This document shows, piece by piece, positions 37,628 to 45,137 of a DNA stretch of 50,035 bases. How positions within the stretch are numbered: the first letter of the stretch is position 1; each line of letters begins with the position of its first letter. The notes below the pieces were generated by a model. It saw only the letters and a program-made list of their open reading frames with translations, searched no databases and was not told the origin of the DNA. Source of the DNA: JBAZTO01 sp041661865 (lineage in GTDB: Bacteria; Planctomycetota; Phycisphaerae; SM23-33); NCBI GenBank assembly GCA_041661865.1, contig JBAZTO010000030.1:1-50035 (forward strand), given 5' to 3'. The translations under genes were made by a program, and so were the position numbers.

Positions 37628-38407
37628 GTGGCGATTACGCTGAAGACGCCCAAGCAGATTGAGTTGCTGAGGCATGCCGGACGCGTGGTTCGCCAGGTCC
37701 TCAATAGTCTGGGCCAGAAGATTGCACCGGGTTTGACAACTGAACAGTTGAACGCCGAGGCCGAGAGGCTTTGCCTTGAGCACGGGGCGCAGTGCCTGTT
37801 CAAGGGCGTGCCTGGCCGCGGCGGCGCCGGACCGTTTCCCGGCGCGATTTGTGCCTCGGTCAACGAGGAGGTGGTCCACGGGATCCCCTCTAAACGGGTG
37901 ATCCGGGACGGCGATATCGTCAGCATCGACTTCGGCGTGAGGCTGGAGGGTTGGTGCGGCGACGCGGCCGAGACGTTTGTCGTCGGCCGGGTCGAGCCGG
38001 AAAAGCAGCGCCTGGTGGATGTGACGCGAAACGCCCTGGCCCTGGCGATCCGGATGATTCAGCCGGGTCAGAAGTGGAGTACGGTGGCCCGGGCGATGCA
38101 GCAATACGTTGAAGGCGAAGGTTTTTCGGTCGTGCGAGAGTTTGTCGGGCACGGCATCGGGACTGAGATGTGGGAAGACCCGAAGGTGCCCAACTTCGTC
38201 TCGCGGGACCTGGAGCGGCGGGATATCCTGCTGCAGCCGGGACTGGTTCTGGCGGTGGAGCCGATGGTGAATATGGGCACGCCGGCAGTGGAATATGGAA
38301 GCGACGGATGGACGGTGGTCACGATAGACCGCTTGCCGTCGGCCCATTTTGAGCACATGATAGCCGTCACGCCCCAGGGGGCGGACGTGCTGACGGACGG
38401 CCGGTGA
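37628..38407 (+). CDS. map: Methionine aminopeptidase, type I
   Basis: Removes the N-terminal methionine from new proteins. The GTG start gives 259 residues. Metal ligands are recognisable in SIDFGV (D), CGDAAE (D), GHGIG (H), EPMVNMG (E) and FEHMIAV (E). H79 of E. coli is kept in VVHGIPS. The position of H178, which normally follows in GHGIGxxFHExP, is tryptophan here (W182 in GTEMWEDP), an unusual change beside the active site. infA, often the next gene, is missing. Confidence 0.95.
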   Translation: MAITLKTPKQIELLRHAGRVVRQVLNSLGQKIAPGLTTEQLNAEAERLCLEHGAQCLFKGVPGRGGAGPFPGAICASVNEEVVHGIPSKRVIRDGDIVSIDFGVRLEGWCGDAAETFVVGRVEPEKQRLVDVTRNALALAIRMIQPGQKWSTVARAMQQYVEGEGFSVVREFVGHGIGTEMWEDPKVPNFVSRDLERRDILLQPGLVLAVEPMVNMGTPAVEYGSDGWTVVTIDRLPSAHFEHMIAVTPQGADVLTDGR

Positions 38408-38444
38408 GGTCGGAAGAACGTTTAGCCGGACGATGAGGTGACTT

Positions 38445-38558
38445 GTGAAGGTTCGAAGCTCGGTCAAGAGAATGTGTGAAAACTGCAAGGTCATTCGCCG
38501 CAAGGGTGTATTGCGGGTGATCTGCATCAATCCCAAGCATAAGCAGCGTCAGGGCTAA
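38445..38558 (+). CDS. rpmJ: 50S ribosomal protein L36
   Basis: A 37-residue protein from a GTG start, with GAGG 6 nt upstream. The zinc ribbon is complete: C11-x2-C14, C27 and H32. It begins MKVRSSVKRMCENCKVIRRK. It stands between map and rpsM, the standard position. Confidence 0.95.
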   Translation: MKVRSSVKRMCENCKVIRRKGVLRVICINPKHKQRQG

Positions 38559-38579
38559 TCCTGGCAAGGAGATAGAAGC

Positions 38580-38963
38580 ATGCCGCGTGTGGCAGGTGTT
38601 GACATACCCAGCGATAAGCCGGTCGTGGTGTCGCTACAGTACATTTACGGCGTAGGCCCCAAGATCGCCGCCGACGTTTGCGCCAAGACGGGCGTCGAGC
38701 CGATGATGCGAGCCAAGGATCTGACCGAAGACCAGCTCTCGCGGATCGCGACGACCCTGGATACCGAGTACGTTATCGAGGGGCAGTTGCGTCGCCAGAC
38801 GCAGCAGAACGTTGCCCGCCTGCGTGACATCAATTGCTACCGCGGTCTGCGGCATCGCCGCGGTCTGCCGGTGCGTGGCCAGCGAACCAAGACCAATGCC
38901 CGGACGCGAAAAGGTCCTCGCAAGACGGTGGCCGGCAAGAAGTCGGTCAAGGAGATGCGCTAA
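38580..38963 (+). CDS. rpsM: 30S ribosomal protein S13
   Basis: A head protein contacting the P-site tRNA and the 50S subunit. It has 127 residues, beginning MPRVAGVDIPSDKPVVVSL. The conserved RGLRHRRGLPVRGQRTKTNA precedes a basic C-terminal tail that reaches the P site. Confidence 0.97.
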   Translation: MPRVAGVDIPSDKPVVVSLQYIYGVGPKIAADVCAKTGVEPMMRAKDLTEDQLSRIATTLDTEYVIEGQLRRQTQQNVARLRDINCYRGLRHRRGLPVRGQRTKTNARTRKGPRKTVAGKKSVKEMR

Positions 38964-38966
38964 GAC

Positions 38967-39350
38967 ATGGCTCAGGTACGGAAAGTCAAGAAAGTCCGGC
39001 GGAACGTCGCCAAGGCCGTGGTGCACGTCAAGGCGACCTTCAACAATACACTGGTGACGGTGACCGACCCCAACGGCGACACGCTGGCCCGCGAGTCGGC
39101 TGGAACCATCGGGTTCAAGGGCTCGCGCAAGAGCACGCCGTTCGCGGCCCAGCGGGCAGCGGAGTCGGCGGCCGTCAAGGCGCGGAAGATGGGCGTGACC
39201 GAGGTGGAAGTGCGGGTCAACGGCCCGGGCAGCGGTCGCGAGAGCGCGATCACGGCCTTGCAGGCGGCCGGGCTTCGCATCATCTCCATCGAGGACGTGA
39301 CCCCGATTCCGCACAACGGATGCCGGCCCCGCAAGAAACGCCGCGTCTGA
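38967..39350 (+). CDS. rpsK: 30S ribosomal protein S11
   Basis: A platform protein of 127 residues. Conserved segments are NNTLVTVTDPNGDTLARESA, GPGSGRESAITALQAAGL and the C-terminal PIPHNGCRPRKKRRV. It starts 3 nt after rpsM. Confidence 0.97.
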   Translation: MAQVRKVKKVRRNVAKAVVHVKATFNNTLVTVTDPNGDTLARESAGTIGFKGSRKSTPFAAQRAAESAAVKARKMGVTEVEVRVNGPGSGRESAITALQAAGLRIISIEDVTPIPHNGCRPRKKRRV

Positions 39351-39383
39351 TTTAATCTTGAGGATACAGGAGTATAGAGAGAT

Positions 39384-40016
39384 ATGGGACGCAATACAGG
39401 ACCCAAATGCAGACTTTGCCGGCGTGAAGGCATCAAGCTGATGCTTCGCGGCGCCCGGTGCGAGACGGCCAAGTGCGCTATGGAGCGCCAGTGGCGCGCG
39501 TCGCCCCCGGGGCAGCACAACTGGCGCCGCACCCGCAGCAGCGAATACGGCCTGCGCCTCCGCGAGAAGCAGAAGGTCAAACGCTATTATGGCGTCTACG
39601 AGAAGCAGTTCATCAAGTACTTCCATGAGGCCGAAGGGCAGAAGGGCAATACCGGCGCGGCATTGCTCACGCTGCTGGAACGTCGCTTGGACAACGTAAT
39701 TTACAAGCTGGGCTTGGCCCCTTCGCGGGCGGCGGCCCGGCAGACCGTTTGCCATGGCCACGTGCATGTCAATGGGCGGCAGTTGAACGTCTCCAGCTAC
39801 ATGGTCAAGGTCGGCGACAAGATCTGCGTCAAGGACAATGATCGGTCCAAGAAGCTGATCCGCGCCAGCCTGGAAGAGTTGGGCGAGCCGCACATTCAAA
39901 ACTGGCTTAAGCTGGACATGACCAAGCTCGAAGCGGAAATCGTCGCCTTGCCCACTCGCGACGACGTCATGATTCCGGTGGAAGAGCACATGATCGTCGA
40001 GTTGTGCAGTCAGTAG
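39384..40016 (+). CDS. rpsD: 30S ribosomal protein S4, zinc type
   Basis: An assembly and accuracy protein, 210 residues. The N-terminus carries a four-cysteine site (CRLC...ARCETAKC), so it is the zinc-binding form. The S4 RNA-binding domain includes LERRLDNVIYKLGLAPSRAAARQ (quoted in part: RLDNVIYKLG). In E. coli S4 represses the alpha operon. Confidence 0.97.
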   Translation: MGRNTGPKCRLCRREGIKLMLRGARCETAKCAMERQWRASPPGQHNWRRTRSSEYGLRLREKQKVKRYYGVYEKQFIKYFHEAEGQKGNTGAALLTLLERRLDNVIYKLGLAPSRAAARQTVCHGHVHVNGRQLNVSSYMVKVGDKICVKDNDRSKKLIRASLEELGEPHIQNWLKLDMTKLEAEIVALPTRDDVMIPVEEHMIVELCSQ

Positions 40017-40081
40017 CAGACGTCCAGGCGGCAAGATAACAACTAACCTTTATCAGTCCGATAGGACGGAGGCAAAGGTCA

Positions 40082-41107
40082 ATGCGAATCAGGTGGCGTG
40101 GCCTAGAGTTACCAACCCGTGTCATTAGCGACCAGACGGTTTCGACCCCGACGTACGCGCGGTTTGCCGTCGAACCGTTCGAGCGAGGCTTCGGAACGAC
40201 GGTCGGAAATGCACTCCGCCGCATTCTTCTGAGCAGCCTTGAAGGCGCCGCGGTCACCAGCATCAAAATCGCCGGGGCCAGCCATGAATTCATGTCGCTG
40301 CCCGGCGTGCTTGAGGATGTGACCGATATCATCCTGAGCGTCAAGACCCTCATCGTGAAGAGTCACTCCGACACGCCCAAGACCATCCGCGTGCACAGCG
40401 AGGTCAAGGGCCCCATCACCGCCAGCATGATCGACGCCGACCCGGCCATCGAGGTCATCAATGGCGACCTGGTGCTGGCGACGTTGACCGACAACGTGGC
40501 CTTCGACATGGAGATGGTGGTCAAGCGCGGCCGCGGCTACGTCCCTGCCGACGAAGTCATCGATCCCGATGCCGATCAGGAGACGGGCGTTATTGCGGTG
40601 GACGCGGCCTTCTCGCCCGTGACCCGCGTGCGCTACCGCACCGAAGACACCCGCGTGGGCCAGAAGACCAACTACGACCGCCTGGTCATGGAAGTCTGGA
40701 CCAACGGCACGATCACGCCGGAGATGGCGCTGGTCGAGGCGGCCAAGATTCTTCGCAAGCACCTTAACCCGTTCGTGCAGTATTTTGAACTGGGTGAGCA
40801 GATCATCGAGACCGGCGTGGGCGAGGTCCAGAAGGAAATCGACACCGAGCTCGAGGGCAAGCTGAACATGAGCGTGCATGAGCTGGAGCTGTCGGTGCGG
40901 TCCAACAACTGCCTCGAAGCCGCCCAGATCGAGACCGTCGGGCAACTGGCTGCCCTGAGCGAGGCTGAGTTGCTCAAGATTCGCAGTTTCGGCAAGACGT
41001 CGCTTCGCGAAGTCAAGCGGAAGCTACAGGACCTGGGGCTGACGTTGGGCATGAACGTGCCCGGCCAGGAGGCCCAGAGCACTGCCGGTACCGAGAGTGG
41101 AAGTTAA
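40082..41107 (+). CDS. rpoA: DNA-directed RNA polymerase subunit alpha
   Basis: Starts polymerase assembly and contacts UP elements and activators. It has 341 residues. The N-terminal dimerisation domain holds EPFERGFGTTVGNALRRILL. The C-terminal DNA-binding domain (about 260-330) contains SVRSNNCLEAAQIETVGQL and RSFGKTSLREVKRKLQDLGL (quoted in part). It lies between rpsD and rplQ as usual. Confidence 0.98.
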   Translation: MRIRWRGLELPTRVISDQTVSTPTYARFAVEPFERGFGTTVGNALRRILLSSLEGAAVTSIKIAGASHEFMSLPGVLEDVTDIILSVKTLIVKSHSDTPKTIRVHSEVKGPITASMIDADPAIEVINGDLVLATLTDNVAFDMEMVVKRGRGYVPADEVIDPDADQETGVIAVDAAFSPVTRVRYRTEDTRVGQKTNYDRLVMEVWTNGTITPEMALVEAAKILRKHLNPFVQYFELGEQIIETGVGEVQKEIDTELEGKLNMSVHELELSVRSNNCLEAAQIETVGQLAALSEAELLKIRSFGKTSLREVKRKLQDLGLTLGMNVPGQEAQSTAGTESGS

Positions 41108-41143
41108 CGGACTGTCCCAACCCCAGGATAAGAAGGTTGCACT

Positions 41144-41692
41144 ATGCGTCACCGCGTCTTTGGAAAACAGTTAAGCCGCAATACGTCCCACCGTCGGTCG
41201 TTGCGCCGCAACATGGCCGCCTCGCTGTTCGAGCATGGCACGATCCGCACGACCACGGTCAAGGCCAAGGAGCTTCGCCCGTTCGTCGAGAAGCTCATCA
41301 CCGTCGCCCGCGTGAACACGCTGAATGCGCGCCGCATGGTGATCTCGATGTTGCGCGACCGCGACATCGTCAGCGTCGACGGCGAATTGGCCGACAAGAC
41401 GGTTGTCCAGAAGCTCTTCGACGAGATCGCTCCTCGCTACGCCAACCGCCCTGGCGGCTACACGCGGATCATCCGCCTGTCCGAGCGTCGGATCGGCGAC
41501 GCGGGCAAGCAGGTGCTGCTGCAACTGGTGGAAGACAAGACCACACGCGGCGAGAGCAAGGGCGGGCAGTCGCGCCGCCAGAAGCGGGCGACCAAGATGT
41601 ACCAGGCCGCCAGCGCCAAGCCGGCCAAGGCGACCAAGGCCGCTGCCGCCGCGGAGGGCGAACCCGCCGCTGAGGGCGAAGCGCAGGCCTGA
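41144..41692 (+). CDS. rplQ: 50S ribosomal protein L17 with a charged tail
   Basis: A large-subunit protein near the tunnel exit. The core of about 130 residues (MRHRVFGKQLSRNTSHRRSL, RPGGYTRIIRLSERRIGDAG) is typical. A Lys/Ala- then Ala/Glu-rich tail brings it to 182 residues. It is the last gene of the S10-spc-alpha cluster; a terminator follows after 21 bp. Confidence 0.96.
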   Translation: MRHRVFGKQLSRNTSHRRSLRRNMAASLFEHGTIRTTTVKAKELRPFVEKLITVARVNTLNARRMVISMLRDRDIVSVDGELADKTVVQKLFDEIAPRYANRPGGYTRIIRLSERRIGDAGKQVLLQLVEDKTTRGESKGGQSRRQKRATKMYQAASAKPAKATKAAAAAEGEPAAEGEAQA

Positions 41693-41713
41693 GAGATTCG
41701 GATGGCATTTCAG

Positions 41714-41743
41714 GAGCCGGTCGGAGTGACCGGCTCTTGCTTT
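41714..41743 (+). terminator. Rho-independent terminator of the S10-spc-alpha cluster
   Basis: A perfect 9-bp stem GAGCCGGTC/GACCGGCTC with loop GGAGT (41714-41736) is followed by TTGCTTT. It lies just after rplQ and before the HIT gene, so the two are separate units or only partly joined. Confidence 0.85.
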
Positions 41744-41760
41744 ATCATGCGGGAGATCTT

Positions 41761-42180
41761 ATGGGATCCGACGACTGCATCTTCTGCAAGATCGCCTCGG
41801 GGCAAATCCCCGCGTCCAAGGTTTTCGAGGACGACGCCTGCGTCGCGTTCATGGACATCAACCCGCTGGCCGACGGCCACCTGCTGCTGATCCCCAAGAC
41901 CCACGCCGAGACCCTGGACAAGCTCACCGAGGCCCAGGCCGGCGCCATGCTGCGACATCTGCCGGCCCTGGTGGCGGCGGTTAGATCGGCGACGGGGTGC
42001 GAGGGCGTCAACGTGCTTCAGAACAACGGCAGCGTGGCCCATCAACTGGTGATGCACGTGCATTTCCACATTATCCCGCGAGACAAGGGCGACGAGTTTC
42101 ACTTCAATTGGCCGGCCAAGGTGTACGCGCCGGGACGTGCTGAAGAGTTGGCCAGGGAAATCCGCCGGCCTCTGGCATGA
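41761..42180 (+). CDS. HIT-family nucleotide hydrolase
   Basis: A small histidine-triad protein, likely an Hint-type purine nucleoside phosphoramidase/AMP hydrolase. The start at ATG 41761 has GGGAG 5 nt upstream and gives 139 residues. The catalytic HVHFHIIPR has its three histidines at 99, 101 and 103. C6 and C9 (CIFC), with downstream histidines, may bind zinc as in many bacterial members. The precise substrate cannot be told. It is followed 50 bp later by a cyclophilin gene. Confidence 0.93.
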   Translation: MGSDDCIFCKIASGQIPASKVFEDDACVAFMDINPLADGHLLLIPKTHAETLDKLTEAQAGAMLRHLPALVAAVRSATGCEGVNVLQNNGSVAHQLVMHVHFHIIPRDKGDEFHFNWPAKVYAPGRAEELAREIRRPLA

Positions 42181-42230
42181 ATGCCGCGCCGACGGCCATC
42201 GTGGCTTGAAAACCAGGAAAGGTGACCCAA

Positions 42231-42920
42231 ATGACCAGGAACATTCTTGCCAGCGTATTGTTGGTTTTCCTGTCGGCGCTTGTCGGCTGCCAGGGCGGCG
42301 CCAGCAACAATGCGACCCATACGACGATCCAGCCGGCCCAGGCCGGCCCAACCAGCGAGAAGGCCCCCGAGGCCCCCGCCCAGACCCCCGGAGAACAAAC
42401 GATGCCCGCAGCAGCCCCCAGCAACCCCGTGGTGCTCATCCAGACTTCCGAAGGCGACATCAAGGTCGAGCTGTGGCCCGACAAGGCGCCCATCACCGTC
42501 AAGAACTTCCTCCAGTACGTCGATGAGGGCTTTTACGACGGGACGATCTTCCATCGCGTCATCAGCAATTTCATGATCCAGGGCGGCGGCATGACCGCGG
42601 ACGGGGCGCAGAAGTCCACGCACGCGCCGATCAAGAACGAGGCGAAGGCCAACGTGAAAAATGACACCGGCACCATTGCGATGGCCCGTACCAACGTCGT
42701 CGACAGCGCGACGGCCCAGTTCTTCATCAACGTGGTCGACAACGACTTCCTCAACCACAGTGACGAGACGCCGCGCGGCTTTGGCTACGCGGTTTTCGGC
42801 AAGGTCACTGACGGAATGGACGTGGTCAATAAGATCCGCATGGTGCCGACGGGCTCCGGAGATGTTCCGCTCAAGACCGTGACCATCAAGAAGGTCCAGC
42901 ACGTCCCAGCCGCCAAGTAG
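42231..42920 (+). CDS. Cyclophilin-type peptidyl-prolyl isomerase, lipoprotein
   Basis: Catalyses proline cis-trans isomerisation, probably on exported proteins. It begins MTRNILASVLLVFLSALVGC, a lipoprotein signal with the lipid-attachable C20. A 45-residue Ala/Pro/Thr linker follows, then a cyclophilin domain (about 67-225) with GFYDGTIFHRVISNFMIQGG, NDTGTIAMAR and SATAQFFINVVDN. The ATG at 42231 has AGGAAAGG about 8 nt upstream. It has 229 residues and is followed by a terminator hairpin. Confidence 0.95.
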   Translation: MTRNILASVLLVFLSALVGCQGGASNNATHTTIQPAQAGPTSEKAPEAPAQTPGEQTMPAAAPSNPVVLIQTSEGDIKVELWPDKAPITVKNFLQYVDEGFYDGTIFHRVISNFMIQGGGMTADGAQKSTHAPIKNEAKANVKNDTGTIAMARTNVVDSATAQFFINVVDNDFLNHSDETPRGFGYAVFGKVTDGMDVVNKIRMVPTGSGDVPLKTVTIKKVQHVPAAK

Positions 42921-42957
42921 AACCCGCGGCCAGCAGCCGTTGAGATCACATCGCAGA

Positions 42958-43003
42958 GGCGAGCGAGGCGGATAGACATCCCCCTCGGTCGCCTTTGTGC
43001 TTT
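42958..43003 (+). terminator. Probable terminator after the cyclophilin gene
   Basis: Stem GGCGAGCGAGG/CCTCGGTCGCC (42958-42968 with 42983-42993, one mismatch), followed by TTTGTGCTTT. It lies 38 bp after the stop and directly before the opposite-strand terminator of the RNA gene, so the two transcripts converge here. Confidence 0.65.
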
Positions 43004-43021
43004 GGGTGGCGCGGCGGGCGC

Positions 43022-43053
43022 AAAAAAAGGAGCGGTCGCTTTACGACCGCTCC
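43022..43053 (-). terminator. Strong Rho-independent terminator on the minus strand
   Basis: On the minus strand a perfect 10-bp stem GGAGCGGTCG/CGACCGCTCC with loop TAAAG is followed by seven T. No protein gene on this strand ends here. It therefore marks the 3' end of the RNA gene to its right. Confidence 0.9.
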
Positions 43054-43256
43054 ACCCGGCCGGTTCTGGGATCGGTCTCTCCTGGTTGCCGACGGCAGGC
43101 CCGCCGCTGTTACCAGGCAGGCACCATCGACCAGACCTATCCTAACCAGCAAACCCGTGGCCTGGGCTTCCGCTCTTAGATGGAAGCCCCGCCGACATCT
43201 AATACGCCTCGGAACACCGCTTTGTTCAGGAGGCTTGTTCTCGGTGTTGTCATAGG
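43022..43256 (-). ncRNA. Orphan structured RNA with two tandem pseudoknots
   Basis: A minus-strand RNA of about 235 nt is inferred from its terminator and fold; no protein gene uses this strand nearby. In RNA order: pseudoknot 1 pairs 43242-43248 with 43213-43219 (7 bp) and 43230-43234 with 43206-43210 (5 bp), interleaved. Pseudoknot 2 pairs 43197-43202 with 43176-43181 (6 bp) and 43182-43189 with 43164-43171 (8 bp), interleaved. A broken closing helix (43145-43148/43062-43065, 43140-43143/43069-43072, 43135-43138/43074-43077, 43131-43134/43084-43087) then encloses two hairpins, 43100-43123 and 43088-43098. In hairpin 43100-43123 one pair is G-U on the minus strand but C-A on the plus strand, which favours minus. 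I do not see the hallmarks of 6S, SRP, tmRNA or RNase P RNA. The function is unknown. Confidence 0.6.
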
Positions 43257-43262
43257 GAAGCT

Positions 43263-43293
43263 AGGATATGCCGCCGCCGTAGGCAAATGTCGC
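43263..43293 (-). promoter_or_regulatory. Candidate promoter of the orphan RNA
   Basis: On the minus strand TATCCT (43263-43268) is preceded at 19 bp by GCGACA (43288-43293). The match is modest, but the position would start transcription near 43256, just before pseudoknot 1. The remaining part, 43294-43613, shows no gene; it holds a -10-like TATACT at 43540 and a hairpin CCCAGCCG/CGGCTGGG at 43572-43590, before the next plus-strand gene. Confidence 0.3.
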
Positions 43294-43613
43294 ACCCGTT
43301 TTTTTGGGGCCCAGGCCCGTTCGTTCTTTCCCGCTTGCCCCAACGGCTGATGAAACAGGCATGCTTCGGCTTGTCCTCAACGGTCCGCACCTTGAGTCGG
43401 CGCCTGCGGATTCACGCCAAGCCTTCATCGTTGATGGGCGATGGGCCGAGCAAGAAGGGCGAAGTGTGAACTCTTGACAGGTTCTTGCATTGCCGGCCGG
43501 TGAGTGTGACGCGAGGAATTGCCCCTCTGTTGCCGAAGATATACTCTGGCCCGCGCGGGTTGGCGCGGGTTCCCAGCCGGAGCGGCTGGGCCAGACGAAA
43601 GGACGAAGCGAAA

Positions 43614-43859
43614 ATGGAATACATACGGTTCGTGCTGCTGCAATACCTGGTGACCATCGGCTGGGCGCTGGCGGGGGCGGTTTCGATGGGCCTGGGCCTG
43701 GGCGTGGCGCTGAAGGTCTTCACGATCCTGACGCCGAAGATCGACGAGATGGAAGAGCTCAAGAAGGGCAACATCGGCGTGGCGATCGTGCTGGCGGCGG
43801 TGATCCTGGCCATGGGCATCGTGGTGGCCGTCGTGGTCATGCCGGAGGCTACAAAATGA
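43614..43859 (+). CDS. DUF350-family small membrane protein
   Basis: An 81-residue protein with two membrane segments (about 8-30 and 54-75). The family-typical middle reads LGLGVALKVFTILTPKIDEM, then ELKKGNIGVAIVLAAVILAM. DUF350 (UPF0719) proteins are bacterial inner-membrane proteins without a settled biochemical role. The start at ATG 43614 has AAGGA about 11 nt upstream; longer in-frame starts run into non-coding sequence. Its stop overlaps the start of the next small gene (ATGA), so they are coupled. Confidence 0.85.
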   Translation: MEYIRFVLLQYLVTIGWALAGAVSMGLGLGVALKVFTILTPKIDEMEELKKGNIGVAIVLAAVILAMGIVVAVVVMPEATK

Positions 43860-44071
43860 GGTCCATCGGCTGCCTGGGACTGATCGTCCTGATAGGCGTG
43901 GTCGTCTACTTCCTGGCTACCACGGCCGACCTGAGCAGCGAGCAGCGCGCCCAGGTCGTCGGCCAGAAGGCCCACCGCGGCTGGAACCAGGTCCGCAAGT
44001 TCGTCCAGAATGCCCAGGAAGGCTGGCAGAGCGACCCCAACGCCGCGCCCAGAAAATCGCCCCAGCAATAG
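43856..44071 (+). CDS. Short single-pass membrane protein of unknown function
   Basis: A 71-residue protein with a hydrophobic segment at about 4-21 (IGCLGLIVLIGVVVYFLA) and a polar, partly helical remainder ending PRKSPQQ. The start ATG overlaps the stop of the DUF350 gene, which supports real translation. I do not recognise a family. It is probably a partner of the DUF350 protein by linkage. Confidence 0.65.
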   Translation: MRSIGCLGLIVLIGVVVYFLATTADLSSEQRAQVVGQKAHRGWNQVRKFVQNAQEGWQSDPNAAPRKSPQQ

Positions 44072-44120
44072 CAGGGGGCCACTGCCCAGTTATCTTCAGA
44101 GATTGCAGATCGCCCATCGT

Positions 44121-45074
44121 TCAGCGGCTGCGGAGGTAATCGTCGTCGGCCTGGCAGAACACCACGCTTTGGCGCGGGAGGCGGTCGAGGTCGAAGATCC
44201 GCTCCAGTTCATCCATCGTCGCATCGCGGCGGGTTTCCAGCAAGCCGGACCAATAGCCCAGCAGCCCGAGCACCCGCTGGCTGGACGCGCCGGCGTCGCG
44301 ATAGTGGGCCAGGCGCGTGTCGCCGTGACGTTTGGCCAGCCTCTTGCCGTCGGAGCCCACCACCAGCGGCAGGTGCCAGTACCGCACAGCCGGGCCGTCG
44401 ATGCCCAGCAGGCGGCGGAGGTGGATCTGCCGGGCGGCTGAGTCCAGCAGGTCGTCGCCGCGGACGATGCAGTCCACGCCGGCCTCGGCGTCGTCGACGA
44501 CCACGGCCAACTGGTAGGCGGCCTGGTCGACGTTCTTGAAGATCACGAAGTCCCCGCCCAGCGCAGCCAGATTGAACTTCACCGGCCCGTGCAGTTGGTC
44601 CACCAACTCAATCGGGTCGCCGTTGACCTTCACCCGCCAGGCGACGGGGCGGCCGCTCTGGCGGGCCTGGTCGACCGATGCGAATCGGCCGCGGCAGGTG
44701 CCGGGGTAGCTGCCCGCGCCGTCTTCGGCGTGCGGCGCGCCGGCGGCATGTTCGATGTCCTTGCGGCTGCACGTGCAGGGGTAGGCCTCGCCGCGGTCGA
44801 TCAGGCGCCGCAAGGCCTGGTGGTAGGCCTCCGCGCGGGCGGACTGGTAGACGACGGGCGGCTCCCAGTCCAGCCCCAGCCATCGCAGTTCATCGAGCAT
44901 CTGGCGGTCGGCGCCTTCCTTGACGCGCGGACCGTCGAGGTCCTCGACGCGCAGCAGCATTCGCCATCCGTTGCGGCGGGCCAGCAGATGGTTGACCAGG
45001 AACGTCCTGGCGTTGCCCAGGTGCAGGGCGCCGGTGGGCGAAGGGGCCAGGCGTGTCACATGTTGTCGCGTCAT
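44121..45074 (-). CDS. gluQ: Glutamyl-Q tRNA(Asp) synthetase
   Basis: A paralogue of glutamyl-tRNA synthetase lacking the anticodon-binding domain, which attaches glutamate to queuosine 34 of tRNA-Asp. With ATG 45072-45074 (MTRQHVTRLAPSPTGALHLG) it has 317 residues. It carries the HIGH-like HLGN (18-21), the KMSKS-like KRLAKRH (244-250) and the zinc site C100, C102, Y123, C127 (CTC...YPGTC) typical of this family and absent from many GluRS. The open frame extends 32 codons upstream but without family similarity. There is no Shine-Dalgarno; TAGAAT ends 7 nt before the ATG. A truncated discriminating GluRS is the main alternative. Confidence 0.93.
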   Translation of the reverse strand: MTRQHVTRLAPSPTGALHLGNARTFLVNHLLARRNGWRMLLRVEDLDGPRVKEGADRQMLDELRWLGLDWEPPVVYQSARAEAYHQALRRLIDRGEAYPCTCSRKDIEHAAGAPHAEDGAGSYPGTCRGRFASVDQARQSGRPVAWRVKVNGDPIELVDQLHGPVKFNLAALGGDFVIFKNVDQAAYQLAVVVDDAEAGVDCIVRGDDLLDSAARQIHLRRLLGIDGPAVRYWHLPLVVGSDGKRLAKRHGDTRLAHYRDAGASSQRVLGLLGYWSGLLETRRDATMDELERIFDLDRLPRQSVVFCQADDDYLRSR

Positions 45075-45081
45075 GACGCCG

Positions 45082-45087
45082 ATTCTA
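45082..45087 (-). promoter_or_regulatory. -10-like box of gluQ, placed for a leaderless mRNA
   Basis: The minus strand reads TAGAAT, ending 7 nt before the gluQ ATG. No ribosome-binding site is present. The -35 region is weak. Together with rarA this points to leaderless transcription. Confidence 0.4.
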
Positions 45088-45137
45088 CCACGCTTGGCCC
45101 CTGGTGTGGCCAGCCCTCTGTCGCAACTGATCTGGTA

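Noticed and set aside
42921..43300. Known RNAs (6S, SRP, tmRNA, RNase P, cobalamin or c-di-GMP riboswitch) as an explanation of the RNA gene
   Set aside because: None of the hallmark sequences is present (no SRP GGAAGCAGC loop, no tRNA-like 3' end, no RNase P CR-I/CR-V, no downstream gene for a riboswitch). A short likeness to the E. coli 6S 3' end (GGCGGCAT) lies upstream of the predicted start and was judged chance.
43490..43855. Upstream part of a 193-codon plus-strand frame before the 71-residue protein
   Set aside because: The part before 43856 lies in another frame over the DUF350 gene and non-coding sequence; only the portion from ATG 43856 looks real.
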